Origin: Planctomycetota bacterium
GTDB lineage: Bacteria > Planctomycetota > Phycisphaerae > Phycisphaerales > UBA1924
Length of the DNA: 64,000 bases
Direction: 5' to 3'
Assembly (NCBI GenBank): GCA_020831805.1
Contig: JAFIFX010000010.1
Coordinates: 40,671-104,670, forward strand
Shown: piece by piece, positions 9,189-16,995 of the stretch
How the letters are laid out: every line of letters begins with the position of its first letter
Position numbering within the stretch: position 1 is the first letter of the stretch
The notes under the pieces: model-generated
Told to the model about the DNA's origin: nothing
The model's input: the letters and a program-made list of their open reading frames with translations, nothing else
The model's database searches: none
Made by a program: the position numbers and the translations under genes

Positions 9189-9623
9189 ATGCCCCAGCAC
9201 CGCTTCTCATTCGTCCAGGCCCTTGCCGCCCTGACGGCGGCGGCCTCCGGATCGCTCGCCATGCAGCAGGGCGGGCCGGATTACTCGATCCCGTGGTACA
9301 ACATCGGCTCCGGTGGCGGCACCAGCTCCGCTGGGCCGTACACCCTCTCCGGCACCATCGGCCAGCACGAGGCGTCCGGCCCCTCCGAGGCCGGGCCGTA
9401 CACGCTGACCGGCGGCTTCTGGGCGGGCGTCGCGCCCTCCAGCCCGGGCTGCTCGCCCGCCGACCTGGCCGAGCCGTTCGGCGTGCTCAACTTCTTCGAT
9501 GTCGCCGCGTACATCGCCCTCTACAACGCCGGCGATCCGGCGGCCGACTTCACCGGTGACGGGCAGCTCAACTTCTTCGATGTCGCCGAGTTCATCGCGA
9601 TTTACAACCAGGGCTGCCCGTGA
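9189..9623 (+). CDS. Small secreted protein with GC-type dockerin
   Basis: A 144-residue protein. ATG 9189 is chosen for its signal peptide (residues 1-25) and AAGGA 9 nt upstream; earlier in-frame starts would run into the preceding gene. The mature part holds two copies of a short motif (AGPYTLSGTIGQHEA and AGPYTLTGGFWAG) widespread in planctomycete exported proteins. A dockerin tail follows in which the first repeat is the AEPFG type (DLAEPFGVLNFFD) and the second a true calcium loop (DFTGDGQLNFFD), ending NQGCP. It is too small to be an enzyme and may be a surface or matrix component. Confidence 0.75.
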   Translation: MPQHRFSFVQALAALTAAASGSLAMQQGGPDYSIPWYNIGSGGGTSSAGPYTLSGTIGQHEASGPSEAGPYTLTGGFWAGVAPSSPGCSPADLAEPFGVLNFFDVAAYIALYNAGDPAADFTGDGQLNFFDVAEFIAIYNQGCP

Positions 9624-9695
9624 TCCGCCGCGCGGGCTGATTTGGTCGGGCTCTTCCCAGCGTGTGCGGGCCGGATCCCCTAAACTGACGGGCCA

Positions 9696-10727
9696 GTGAC
9701 CCGCCTGCCCGCCCAGCTCGCCGACCGGCTCCGCCCCTCGTTCGATGGGCGCTTGTGCTGCGTCACCGGCGGCGCGGGCTTCATCGGCGGGCACCTGGCC
9801 GAGACCCTCGTCGGCCTCGGCGCCCGGGTGGCGGTCATCGATGACCTGTCCAACGCGAGTGCGGCCCATGTCGCCGGCCTGATCGACCAGGCCCCGGACC
9901 GGGTCCGCTTCGTCCACGCCAGCATCCTCGAGCGGTCCGCGCTCGACGAGGCCATGGACGGCTGCGAGCTGGCCTTCCACCTGGCCGCCCTGGGCTCGGT
10001 TCCGCGCTCGGTCGAAGACCCGACGCGCACCTGGCTGGTCAACGCCACCGGCACCATGCGGGTGCTCGAGTCGGCCCACCGCTCGGGCGCGAGGCGGCTG
10101 GTCTATTCCGCCTCAAGCAGCGCGTACGGCGACAACCCCGACCTGCCCAAGCGCGAGACCATGGCCCCCGAGCCGATGTCGCCCTACGCCGCCGCCAAGC
10201 TGGCCGGCGAGTCGCTTTGCCGCGCGTGGTCGGCCTGCTACGGGCTGGACACGGCGTGCCTGCGCTACTTCAACATCTTCGGCCCGCGCCAGGCCGCCGA
10301 CTCGGCCTACGCCGCCGTCGTCCCCGCGTTCATCAAGGCCCTGGCCGGGGATCGCGCCCCGACGGTCTACGGCGACGGCGGACAGACCCGTGATTTCACG
10401 CATGTCTCTAACGCCGTCGCGGCCAACCTGCTCGCCGCCGCCAGCCCCCGCGACCTTGCCGGGGGCGTGGCCAATATCGGCGCGGGCGTGCGCACCAGCG
10501 TCAACGACCTGGCCGCCCGGCTCGCGGCCCTGTGCGACCGCCCGGACCTGACCCCCGAGCACCAGCCCGCCCGCGTCGGTGAGGTCCGTGATTCGGTCGC
10601 CGACATCTCGGTCGCCCGGGACCTGATCGGCTACGAGCCGGTCACCGACCTGGAAACGGGCCTGGCCCAGACCGTCGACTGGTACCGAGGGCGGACCGCC
10701 GCCGACGCCGGCGAGGGCCGCCGATGA
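9696..10727 (+). CDS. NAD-dependent sugar epimerase/dehydratase (extended SDR family)
   Basis: A 343-residue extended short-chain dehydrogenase. Visible motifs are the nucleotide-binding GGAGFIGGHL (residues ~24-33), YSASSSAYGDNP, the catalytic Y-x3-K in YAAAKLAGE, and RYFNIFGPRQ. The closest recognised families are UDP-glucose and UDP-N-acetylglucosamine 4-epimerases (GalE/WbpP type) of surface polysaccharide pathways; the exact substrate cannot be assigned. Start is GTG 9696: a TAAACT box at 9681-9686 places transcription only a few nucleotides upstream, so the leader would be very short. The stop overlaps the next start by 4 nt (ATGA). Its 5' 100 bp was copied into the chimeric remnant at 6445-6545. 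Confidence 0.85.
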   Translation: MTRLPAQLADRLRPSFDGRLCCVTGGAGFIGGHLAETLVGLGARVAVIDDLSNASAAHVAGLIDQAPDRVRFVHASILERSALDEAMDGCELAFHLAALGSVPRSVEDPTRTWLVNATGTMRVLESAHRSGARRLVYSASSSAYGDNPDLPKRETMAPEPMSPYAAAKLAGESLCRAWSACYGLDTACLRYFNIFGPRQAADSAYAAVVPAFIKALAGDRAPTVYGDGGQTRDFTHVSNAVAANLLAAASPRDLAGGVANIGAGVRTSVNDLAARLAALCDRPDLTPEHQPARVGEVRDSVADISVARDLIGYEPVTDLETGLAQTVDWYRGRTAADAGEGRR

Positions 10728-10930
10728 CCCCGCGAACCCTGATCGAGGGCTTGCTGGGCCTGACGGCCCTCGGGTTCTCCACCCGGTTCCGGGTGGGCGG
10801 GGCCTACTGGCGGTGGCGGATGCACACCGCGTTCCCCGGCGGCCGACCGGCCGAGGGCGGGCGGATGGCCCTTGTGCGGCTGGCCCTCGAATACGGGGCC
10901 TGGGCCTGGCGGACCCGGCGTCTGCGCTAA
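10724..10930 (+). CDS. Small basic protein coupled to the epimerase gene
   Basis: A 68-residue protein whose ATG overlaps the epimerase stop in an ATGA junction, which argues for real translational coupling. It has a short hydrophobic N-terminal third (LIEGLLGLTALGFS), aromatic residues (AYWRWRMH) and a basic end (WRTRRLR). No known family is recognised. A membrane-peripheral partner of the epimerase is possible but unsupported. Confidence 0.55.
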   Translation: MTPRTLIEGLLGLTALGFSTRFRVGGAYWRWRMHTAFPGGRPAEGGRMALVRLALEYGAWAWRTRRLR

Positions 10931-11019
10931 TTCACGCCCTGATCGGCCTGTTCTCGCCCGATTGGGGGCAAGAATCCCGTATCAACAGTCCGATACCGGT
11001 CGGACACACGGAGCACGCC

Positions 11020-11316
11020 ATGACCGAGTCCAACAAGAGCCAGCCATCCGGATCATTCACCCACGCGTTCCTGCCCGGCCTGATCCTCGGGCTGGTCATC
11101 GGCGCGGTCGCCGGCGCTTTCCTGCCAGACTGGTTCAGCGGCTCCAGGATCCCCGCGCCCACCGGCGAGGCCCTCAGCGGCGAGCGCTACGAAGGCCCGG
11201 GGGGCTCGCGCGACCGAACCGACTCGGCGATCGACGAGGATGTCTTCGACGACGGCGGCGACCGCATCGACCCGCAGGACCCGCCCGCGGACGAACCGCC
11301 CGCCGACCAGCCCTGA
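11020..11316 (+). CDS. Small single-pass membrane protein
   Basis: A 98-residue protein starting at ATG 11020. A polar N-terminus is followed by one transmembrane segment (FLPGLILGLVIGAVAGAFLP, residues ~17-36) and a strongly acidic, proline-rich tail (DEDVFDDGG…PPADEPPADQP). The glycine-zipper spacing GLVIGAVAGA is notable. Family and function are not recognised. A nearly consensus promoter starts just after its stop. Confidence 0.6.
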   Translation: MTESNKSQPSGSFTHAFLPGLILGLVIGAVAGAFLPDWFSGSRIPAPTGEALSGERYEGPGGSRDRTDSAIDEDVFDDGGDRIDPQDPPADEPPADQP

Positions 11317-11323
11317 TCGCCGG

Positions 11324-11352
11324 TTGACATCCCGCCCGCGCGCGGGTTGACT
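11324..11352 (+). promoter_or_regulatory. Promoter for the uracil-DNA glycosylase gene, probably leaderless
   Basis: TTGACA (11324-11329) is a perfect -35. A 17-nt spacer leads to TTGACT (11347-11352) at the -10 position, which ends only 6 nt before ATG 11359, and no Shine-Dalgarno sequence is present. The transcript would begin at or beside the start codon. Confidence 0.5.
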
Positions 11353-11358
11353 GCCCGC

Positions 11359-12273
11359 ATGCCTGACCGCGCCCGGTTCCTCCTCGCCCAGCACGCCGAA
11401 ACAACCCGACTGCTCGGGGTGGATTTTCTGCCGATCGGCCGCGCCCCCTCCGCCAGTATGGTGGCGGTCGAGCCGGAACCCGCCCCGGGCCCGGAGCCCC
11501 ATCCCAGGGTTGAGCCGGTCCAGAAGCCCGCAGTCCGAGCGGCCCCGGCCGCCGAGATCGAGCCCAAGCCCCCGACCGCGCCAATCGCGTCGGTCCGTGC
11601 CTGCCACGAGCATCTGGAAGAGCCACAGGCCAAGCTCGACGCCGTGCGCGAGCGGTACATCGCCGATGCGCCGCACCAGCACTTCGTCACGGCCCACACC
11701 AACATCGTCTTCGGCGAGGGCGACCCCCGCGCCCGGCTCATGTTCGTCGGCGAGGCCCCGGGCGAGACCGAGGACCAGACCGGGCGTCCGTTCGTCGGCC
11801 GGGCCGGGCAACTCCTGGAGAAGATGATCAACGCGATGGGCCTCAAGCGGGAGGAGGTCTACATCTGCAATGTGCTTAAGACCCGCCCGCCGAACAACGC
11901 CACGCCCACCAGCGAGGAGGCGCGGCTCTGCGCCCCCTACCTGGTCGAACAGATCCGCATCGTCGCGCCCGAGGCGATCGTGACGCTGGGCCTGCCCGCG
12001 ACGCACCTGCTGCTGGAAACCCGCGAGCCGATGCGATCGGCCCGGGGCCGGTGGTGGACCTTCCCCCCCACCCCCCCCGCCCCCCCCGGTGCTGACGGGG
12101 GGTTCTCCGGGATCGGGGCGGCCGGCTCGATCTGGGACGCCGACCTGCCGGAGATCCCGGTCATGCCGACCTACCACCCGGCGTATCTGCTGCGGTCGTA
12201 CACGGAGGAGAACCGGCGGAAGGTCTGGTCGGACCTGCGCCTGGTGATGGACCGGCTCGGCCTGAACGCCTGA
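11359..12273 (+). CDS. Uracil-DNA glycosylase, family 4/5-like
   Basis: A 304-residue protein. It carries the family motif A as GEAPGETEDQTGRPFVGRAG, the ICNVLK…RPP segment, and motif B with the catalytic-loop histidine as TYHPAYLLR. The reaction is excision of uracil from DNA to start base-excision repair. Three of the four cysteines that normally hold the 4Fe-4S cluster are absent: the N-terminal CxxC is replaced (ACHEHLEE) and KCRPP is KTRPP; only the Cys before APYL fits. The N-terminal ~90 residues are a proline-rich extension. A C-rich tract (12062-12087, runs of 7, 8 and 7 C) encodes an insertion of about 30 residues before motif B. Fold assignment is firm; activity is less sure. Confidence 0.8.
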   Translation: MPDRARFLLAQHAETTRLLGVDFLPIGRAPSASMVAVEPEPAPGPEPHPRVEPVQKPAVRAAPAAEIEPKPPTAPIASVRACHEHLEEPQAKLDAVRERYIADAPHQHFVTAHTNIVFGEGDPRARLMFVGEAPGETEDQTGRPFVGRAGQLLEKMINAMGLKREEVYICNVLKTRPPNNATPTSEEARLCAPYLVEQIRIVAPEAIVTLGLPATHLLLETREPMRSARGRWWTFPPTPPAPPGADGGFSGIGAAGSIWDADLPEIPVMPTYHPAYLLRSYTEENRRKVWSDLRLVMDRLGLNA

Positions 12274-12727
12274 GGCCCGCGATTCGCCCGGATGTGGGGA
12301 TTTTTTGGAAAGATCGTTCCCCGGTCAAAATCGCGATGAGATCACGCAACCATCAGGCCGACACGGCGTATTGACTGCTGTCCAAAGGCGAGGGGCATCA
12401 CGCCCAACCCGGCAGCGATTCCGCCGGCCGCCTCGGAACACATCTGAAACCGACCCCCACGAGACTCGGCGCTCGACCTTTGTGTTGGGCGCCGGGTTTA
12501 TTTTTGCCCCGGCCATAAGGCGGCCACAATCCGGCCAGAGCAGGGTGCGGAAGAACACCGGGGTGGATATCCGGTGAATTTTTCGAAAAGGGGGTTGCAG
12601 TTTTTCCCTGTCCGATAAACTGGGGGTGTCTCATGGGGTGGATTGCTTCGTCCCATGCTCTGTCTTGCGGGCTTGTGAGAGGGCCCGTTTCAGCACACTG
12701 AGAGATCAAGAAGAAGGAGAGGAAAAC
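12274..12727. other. Gene-free interval before the PEP-CTERM gene
   Basis: 454 bp with no credible reading frame. It holds a possible GC-rich stem around 12488-12522 (GCCGGG…CCCCGGC separated by a T-rich loop) and the promoter-like element and long leader of the next gene. Confidence 0.5.
12595..12621 (+). promoter_or_regulatory. Possible promoter of the PEP-CTERM gene
   Basis: TTGCAG (12595-12600) and TAAACT (12616-12621) are separated by 15 nt, a little short for a sigma-70 promoter. The predicted leader of about 100 nt ends in AAGGAGAGG before ATG 12728. Confidence 0.35.
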
Positions 12728-13342
12728 ATGTTGCAACAGATGCTTGTGGCGGGGGCCGGGGCGGCCATCCTGTCGGTGACCGCGTCCGGCCAGGTGATCT
12801 TCGGGAACTACCCGCCGAGTAACGACGGCACGCAGTCCGCCGCGCTCGGTGAGTTGCGTCAGAAGTCGTTCCGCTTCACGATGGGCGCCGATTCGCTCGG
12901 CGCGGGCGATCTGATGTTGCGGCTGCGGAACTTCGAGGCCACCGACCAGGTGATCGTCGAACTGCGCGACTTCACCGGGAGCAATCTCGCCCCGGGCACG
13001 AACACGCTTTTGAACTTCAACGCGCCGACCGGCGGCGGGGCGGACATCGCCGACTATCTGTTCACGCCGGACGGGTCGTTCACGCTGCAGGCCAACGCCA
13101 CCTACTGGCTGGTGGTCAGCGGCGGGGCGGGGACCTCGTTCGACTGGATGGCCTCCAGCCCCGGCATCGCGCCGACCGGCCTGGCCACCTTCGGATCGAC
13201 CTCGTTCACGACCAACGCGGGCGGCACCTGGACGAACTCGGGCATCATCAATACCTTCGAGTTCCGCGTGATCCCCACGCCGGGCGTGCTGGCGATGGCC
13301 GGGGCGGCCGGGCTGATCGCGGGTCGGCGTCGGCGCGGGTAA
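12728..13342 (+). CDS. Secreted choice-of-anchor-type protein with PEP-CTERM-like tail
   Basis: A 204-residue protein starting at ATG 12728 behind a strong AAGGAGAGG. A signal peptide (to about residue 20, ...TASGQV) precedes a beta-rich domain of about 150 residues resembling the choice-of-anchor R families. The C-terminus has the tripartite sorting signal: IPTPGVLAMAG, a hydrophobic segment, and RRRRG. PEP-CTERM tails are recognised by an exosortase/archaeosortase-like enzyme for processing at the envelope; none is encoded here. It is a second export-anchor type beside the dockerin tail. A terminator follows at 13380. Confidence 0.8.
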   Translation: MLQQMLVAGAGAAILSVTASGQVIFGNYPPSNDGTQSAALGELRQKSFRFTMGADSLGAGDLMLRLRNFEATDQVIVELRDFTGSNLAPGTNTLLNFNAPTGGGADIADYLFTPDGSFTLQANATYWLVVSGGAGTSFDWMASSPGIAPTGLATFGSTSFTTNAGGTWTNSGIINTFEFRVIPTPGVLAMAGAAGLIAGRRRRG

Positions 13343-13379
13343 GTACGGACCGTTTCACTTCTTTATTCGAGCGTTCCAT

Positions 13380-13407
13380 ACCCCGGTCGAACGGGGTTTT
13401 TCTTTTT
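13380..13407 (+). terminator. Rho-independent terminator after the PEP-CTERM gene
   Basis: ACCCCG (13380-13385) pairs with CGGGGT (13392-13397) around a 6-nt loop, followed by TTTTTCTTTTT. Confidence 0.7.
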
Positions 13408-13410
13408 CTG

Positions 13411-13537
13411 CAATCCACAGGCCTGTGACTGCAACACAAGTTTGTGGACGAAAAACACAGATCTGTGGATTCATGCCGATCAAGCAGTGCTTTCGCCTTG
13501 GTGCATCCACAGATCTGTGTTTTCCGCACATCTGCGG
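13411..13537. repeat. Cluster of short palindromes, CACAGATCTGTG family
   Basis: Five palindromic units lie in 127 bp: CACAGGCCTGTG (13416-13427), CACAAGTTTGTG (13435-13446), CACAGATCTGTG (13456-13467), CACAGATCTGTG (13508-13519) and CCGCACATCTGCGG (13524-13537). Units 3 and 4 extend to a perfect 19-bp inverted repeat (13452-13470 with 13505-13523). The same motif recurs at 33333-33379. The cluster lies between a terminator and the pseudopilin operon, so it could be an operator region. A dimeric DNA-binding protein is an inference. Confidence 0.75.
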
Positions 13538-13648
13538 CGTTCTTTGATCAAATGATGGTTGACCCCCACCCCCCCCATGGTACTTTATGGCTGCGGTGTG
13601 TTTTTCCGCACTTCGGATTCGCCGCCATCGCGGCACGGAGGAAACGGC

Positions 13649-14335
13649 ATGGCCAGGCACCGACGCGGATTCTCGATGATTGAGCTGATGGTCTCGATCG
13701 GGGTCCTGTCGATTCTCGTGGGGCTGATGCTGCCGGCGCTCAGCGGCTCGCTGTCCAGGGCGAAACTCACGGCCGACATGGTGCGGATGCGTGACGCGGC
13801 GAACATGATCGGTGTGTACACGGCGGACTATCGAGGCGTATATCCGATCTCGGATCTCTCGCCCGGCATCTACAAGATCGGAAAATACTGGCTCCGCCCG
13901 ATGCTCGCGGGCGGATATTATGGCGACATCCGCGAGATCGACAACTATTCTGATGCCGCCGGTTCTGACCCGAGCGTGATGATGTCCGCCGCGATGGCGT
14001 ACGATTGGCGTCGGATGATTCCCGGGCAGACCGTGGATGCTTCTCGGCAATATCCGAGGCCGGTGCGCACCGATCAGGTCGTGTTTCCGTCACTTAAAGG
14101 CCTCGTGTTTCGGGCCATGTCCGACGGGCCGCCCAGGTCGCTGCGGTTTCCCACAGAGATCCAGATGTTCTGCTGCACGCAGGAACTGTGGGAGTTCCCG
14201 GTGGCGAACGCCGACGCCTCCGCGGTTTCTGGTCACTGGCGGTTCTTCAACGGCGGTCGCCCGTTGCACCTTGAGAACGATGTTGGCATGCCCGTTCTCT
14301 CGACCTGGTCGGGAGTGCGGGGGGTTGACCGATAA
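13649..14335 (+). CDS. Pseudopilin-like protein (prepilin N-terminal methylation signal)
   Basis: A 228-residue protein starting at ATG 13649 after CGGAGG. The N-terminus reads MARHRRG^FSMIELMVSIG, a textbook type IV prepilin/type II pseudopilin leader cleaved after Gly, with Glu5 of the mature protein present and a following ~20-residue hydrophobic helix. The rest (residues 35-228) is a soluble domain with VYTADYRGVYPISDL and a C-terminal HLEND segment. Planctomycetes encode many such proteins of unknown specific role. It starts a four-gene run with only 23, 7 and -4 nt between members, so it probably shares a transcript with the Cys-rich, anchored and MauE-like proteins. Confidence 0.75.
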   Translation: MARHRRGFSMIELMVSIGVLSILVGLMLPALSGSLSRAKLTADMVRMRDAANMIGVYTADYRGVYPISDLSPGIYKIGKYWLRPMLAGGYYGDIREIDNYSDAAGSDPSVMMSAAMAYDWRRMIPGQTVDASRQYPRPVRTDQVVFPSLKGLVFRAMSDGPPRSLRFPTEIQMFCCTQELWEFPVANADASAVSGHWRFFNGGRPLHLENDVGMPVLSTWSGVRGVDR

Positions 14336-14358
14336 CACAGGATTCTGGAGATTTGACA

Positions 14359-14778
14359 ATGAAAGCGCAAAGCATTATCGCGTTCCTGGCTCTCTTCTCG
14401 CTCACAGTATCGCTTCTCGCTCAGGTGGTCTCGCCCTGCTGCACTCCGGTCCATTCTTTCCCCCCGCCGCCGGGTGGCGGGGAACCGTGCTCCGGCTCTG
14501 AAACGGTGGTGTGCGAAGAAGCCCCGGCTTTCTCTCTGGAGGGAAACGAGGTCGGATCATTGAAATACGCTCGGTGCTACACATGGTCAACAGGTACCGG
14601 GAGTTTCGTTCAGGACGACTGCGCGTTTGATCCTGATCCCAACTGGACATATGTCGGAAACATGGGTAACGGGGTTTGCTGCTACATTGACACGCAACTC
14701 GTTTCTCCTCCGACTTATACCTACAGAGGGTTTAAGATCCGCTCTTGTGTCACAGAGTGTGAAAGTGTGAAAAGGTGA
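14359..14778 (+). CDS. Small cysteine-rich secreted protein
   Basis: A 139-residue protein. ATG 14359 follows CTGGAG and opens a signal peptide (MKAQSIIAFLALFSLTVSLL, cleavage near AQ). The mature part contains ten cysteines, including two CC pairs (SPCCTP, GVCCYI), and a PPPPGGGEPC turn. An even number of Cys in an exported protein suggests several disulfides. No family is recognised. The MauE/DoxX-like gene two positions downstream belongs to a family linked to disulfide or redox chemistry at the membrane, so a maturation partnership is plausible but inferred. Confidence 0.65.
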   Translation: MKAQSIIAFLALFSLTVSLLAQVVSPCCTPVHSFPPPPGGGEPCSGSETVVCEEAPAFSLEGNEVGSLKYARCYTWSTGTGSFVQDDCAFDPDPNWTYVGNMGNGVCCYIDTQLVSPPTYTYRGFKIRSCVTECESVKR

Positions 14779-14785
14779 TTAGTTT

Positions 14786-15670
14786 ATGATTGGCAATTTT
14801 TGTAGACTGCTCTGCTGTGTGATGGCGATGCTCTCCTGCAGTGCGGCAGAGGGGTCCGTTCAAGCCTTTCTGCAGGCGAGTCGCTCGTGGTTGCCGGACG
14901 GGCCGGTCATCATGACCCGCGAAGCGGTCGGAGAAGCGATCGGCTTGGCCTATGCCGGGTATGACCCGACGACCGGCCCCTGGTTCATGGCCGGTCCGAT
15001 GGTCAGCGGCGGACGCGACGCGTCCGGACGGAGCTATCTCATCAAAGCCGGGCAAGATGAGATCATTACGCCGGTGCACGAACCGCTCCCCTATCACATC
15101 GGAACGCTTCTTCCTGTCGCGATACTCGCCTCGATGCATGAACGCCCGGGCATCATCACCGAAGCGGTTCAAAGAGATGGTTCCTGGCTCGTGACCTATC
15201 GGGTGACGATGGACCGGACGAAATCGCCGCCCGTCACAAAGCAGTTTGTTGCGCAGTTTGATGCCGCGAGTGGACGCATGCGCAGTCATGAGCGAAGTGA
15301 TGCCGAAGACCGACAGCGCGTTGAGTTTGACCTCTCAAACCCCCGTTTGGAGCGGATGATCGACCGTGATGGCGGACCCCAGCACAAGGTGTCGCTGGAA
15401 TCCGATGTCACCGCTGCATCATTCACCCCCGAAGCGATCCGTGCCCGGATGAAGGCCGCTGACATCGCGATCCAGCAGAAGTCTGCGGCGGTTCTTGCCG
15501 GCTATGTGGAGGATGGCGAGGGCAACTGGTCCCCGCCCAGCCGTGAACAGGAGACAATCCCGTACGCGGGCAACGCGGTGAAGCGGTTCCGTATCCCGCT
15601 GATTTTGCTGGGGGTCGTTCTTGCTGGCGTCGCGGCGATCGAGTTGTTCAGGCGGCGTGGGGCAGCATGA
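14786..15670 (+). CDS. Exported protein with C-terminal membrane anchor
   Basis: A 294-residue protein 7 nt after the Cys-rich gene, with AAAGGTGAT ahead of ATG 14786. It has an N-terminal signal sequence rich in Cys (FCRLLCCVMAMLSCSAAEG), a periplasmic domain of about 230 residues, one transmembrane helix near the end (IPLILLGVVLAGVAAIELF, residues ~271-289) and a short RRR cytoplasmic tail. The SC in the signal sequence is not a convincing lipobox. No family is recognised. The stop overlaps the next start (ATGA), so it is translationally coupled to the MauE-like protein. Confidence 0.65.
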   Translation: MIGNFCRLLCCVMAMLSCSAAEGSVQAFLQASRSWLPDGPVIMTREAVGEAIGLAYAGYDPTTGPWFMAGPMVSGGRDASGRSYLIKAGQDEIITPVHEPLPYHIGTLLPVAILASMHERPGIITEAVQRDGSWLVTYRVTMDRTKSPPVTKQFVAQFDAASGRMRSHERSDAEDRQRVEFDLSNPRLERMIDRDGGPQHKVSLESDVTAASFTPEAIRARMKAADIAIQQKSAAVLAGYVEDGEGNWSPPSREQETIPYAGNAVKRFRIPLILLGVVLAGVAAIELFRRRGAA

Positions 15671-16239
15671 ATCGGTTGTGGGCGTCTGCCATCGCCTTGC
15701 GGCTCATGAAAGTGGTCTTGGCGGCCTCTGGTCTGGTTGTCCTGTGGCTCGGTCTGGCCAAGCTCGACGATGCGGGAGCTTTTGTGGCCGTGGTCGAATC
15801 GCACGGGCTGGTGCCCGCCGACGCCGTTCAGCCGCTGTCTTCGCTGTTTATCGCGATTGAGATATTCTGCGGCGCTTTGATACTGTGGTGCTCCCTCGGT
15901 GCGGCATCCCGCGCATCGTGGGGCGCTGCGGCGTTGACGGCCCTTTGCCTGAGTATGACCGCGTACGCCATGATGCTCGTCGTCCGTCCGCCCCCCGAAG
16001 CGGTCCCGTGCGGGTGTGCGGGCGGGGGTGCGCTGGTCGAGTCGTGGGCGCCAATCATGGCCCGCAACGCGTGGCTGACGACCGGCGCGGCGGTGCTGAC
16101 GCTTTGCTTTGTCGGGCTCGGTCGAGCAAAGCTGGGCCGCGACTCGGATACTCAGGGCGCGGCCGGGGCGCTGATCGGGTTGCCGTCCGCGTCGCGGTTG
16201 GAAAAGTCCAGTTCGGTGTCCGGGTCGAGGACCTCGTAG
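15667..16239 (+). CDS. MauE/DoxX-like redox-associated membrane protein
   Basis: A 190-residue protein with about four hydrophobic segments (residues ~17-33, 54-75, 80-106, 130-156) and a periplasmic-side CGC (VPCGCAGG) at the position where MauE proteins have a similar cysteine pair. MauE is needed for methylamine dehydrogenase maturation and related members sit beside disulfide-forming systems; neither enzyme is present here. The start overlaps the preceding stop by 4 nt. The last ~30 residues lack hydrophobicity and overlap the 3' end of the minus-strand copper-lipoprotein gene by 88 nt, an unusual convergent overlap. Confidence 0.65.
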   Translation: MNRLWASAIALRLMKVVLAASGLVVLWLGLAKLDDAGAFVAVVESHGLVPADAVQPLSSLFIAIEIFCGALILWCSLGAASRASWGAAALTALCLSMTAYAMMLVVRPPPEAVPCGCAGGGALVESWAPIMARNAWLTTGAAVLTLCFVGLGRAKLGRDSDTQGAAGALIGLPSASRLEKSSSVSGSRTS

Positions 16240-16658
16240 CGGGTGATGAACCAGCTCGGGCTGGTGCGCCAGCGGACGGTGAAGTCGAAGGCGACGATGT
16301 CGCCGACGCTCATGCCGGACAGGTCCAGGCCGTCGGCGACGGGGAAGGGCATGACCATGGCGGCCATGCCGGGCACGCCGCGGGCGTTGACGCCGATCTC
16401 GCCGTCGCGGTTGAGGAAGTGGGGGATGTGCTCGTGCTGGATGCGCAGCTCGCTGGCGGGGTTGCCGGGCTGGGGCATCGAGATGACGACGCCGCGGATG
16501 TCGGTGTAGACGTCCTCGCGGACGATCTCAGAGCCGAGGGGGTCCGACGCGGCGGGCGGCTCGGGCGCGTCGCGGGAGCAGGCGGGCACCAACGCAACGA
16601 CGCCCGCGGCCGCGACGAGCGCGAGCAGCGGGCGTTGGATGGAGTTCAAGTCAGGCAC
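16152..16658 (-). CDS. CusF-like copper-binding lipoprotein
   Basis: A 168-residue protein starting at GTG 16658 with GGAAGGG upstream. The signal peptide ends ALVPAC, a plausible lipobox, so it is probably lipid-anchored. The domain has YTDIRGVVISMP, a histidine pair in IQHEHIPHF, and GMAAMVMPFPV followed by GMSVGDIVAFDFTV, the pattern of CusF/Sco-associated copper-binding proteins, where His and Met ligands bind Cu(I). A role in periplasmic copper handling is inferred. It follows the small gene 16678-16995 by 19 nt on the same strand and overlaps the MauE-like gene tail to tail. Confidence 0.7.
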   Translation of the reverse strand: MPDLNSIQRPLLALVAAAGVVALVPACSRDAPEPPAASDPLGSEIVREDVYTDIRGVVISMPQPGNPASELRIQHEHIPHFLNRDGEIGVNARGVPGMAAMVMPFPVADGLDLSGMSVGDIVAFDFTVRWRTSPSWFITRYEVLDPDTELDFSNRDADGNPISAPAAP

Positions 16659-16677
16659 GGCGCACCCTTCCGGGGCT

Positions 16678-16995
16678 TTACGCCTTCTCGACCTTGAGGT
16701 ACTGCTCGACGGAGGCGAGGTCGGGGCTGATGTCGAAGGTGAAGGGCATGGTCCACGAGGCGCCCTGCTCGCAGCGCGCGATGCGGGCGGCCTTCTCGCG
16801 GGAGTGCCACATCCGGTTGCCGCGGATGTAGGAGTTCATGCGCCGGCGCCGGAGCATCTGGGCGCGGGCGAGGCCGCGCTTGATGTCGGGGTCGCGGCGC
16901 ATGAGCCGGACGATGGTGTCGCGGGCGCCCTTGTTGTTGGGCACGCGCTCCACGGTGCAGGTAACGGTCTGGCCGGCGTTCAGGGTGTCGATCAT
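16678..16995 (-). CDS. Small basic protein, unknown
   Basis: A 105-residue protein from ATG 16995, chosen over an upstream in-frame start because GGGAGTGGG lies just ahead of it. It begins MIDTLNAGQTVTCTVERVP, suggesting a small beta domain, followed by very basic stretches (RLMRRDPDIKRG, MLRRRRMNSYIRG) and KAARIARCEQGASWT. The composition fits a nucleic-acid- or ribosome-associated protein, but no family is recognised. It probably forms an operon with the CusF-like lipoprotein. Confidence 0.6.
   Translation of the reverse strand: MIDTLNAGQTVTCTVERVPNNKGARDTIVRLMRRDPDIKRGLARAQMLRRRRMNSYIRGNRMWHSREKAARIARCEQGASWTMPFTFDISPDLASVEQYLKVEKA

Noticed and set aside
13411..13537. CRISPR array
   Set aside because: Units are short palindromes with irregular spacing (7-40 bp), not 25-40 bp direct repeats with uniform spacers.
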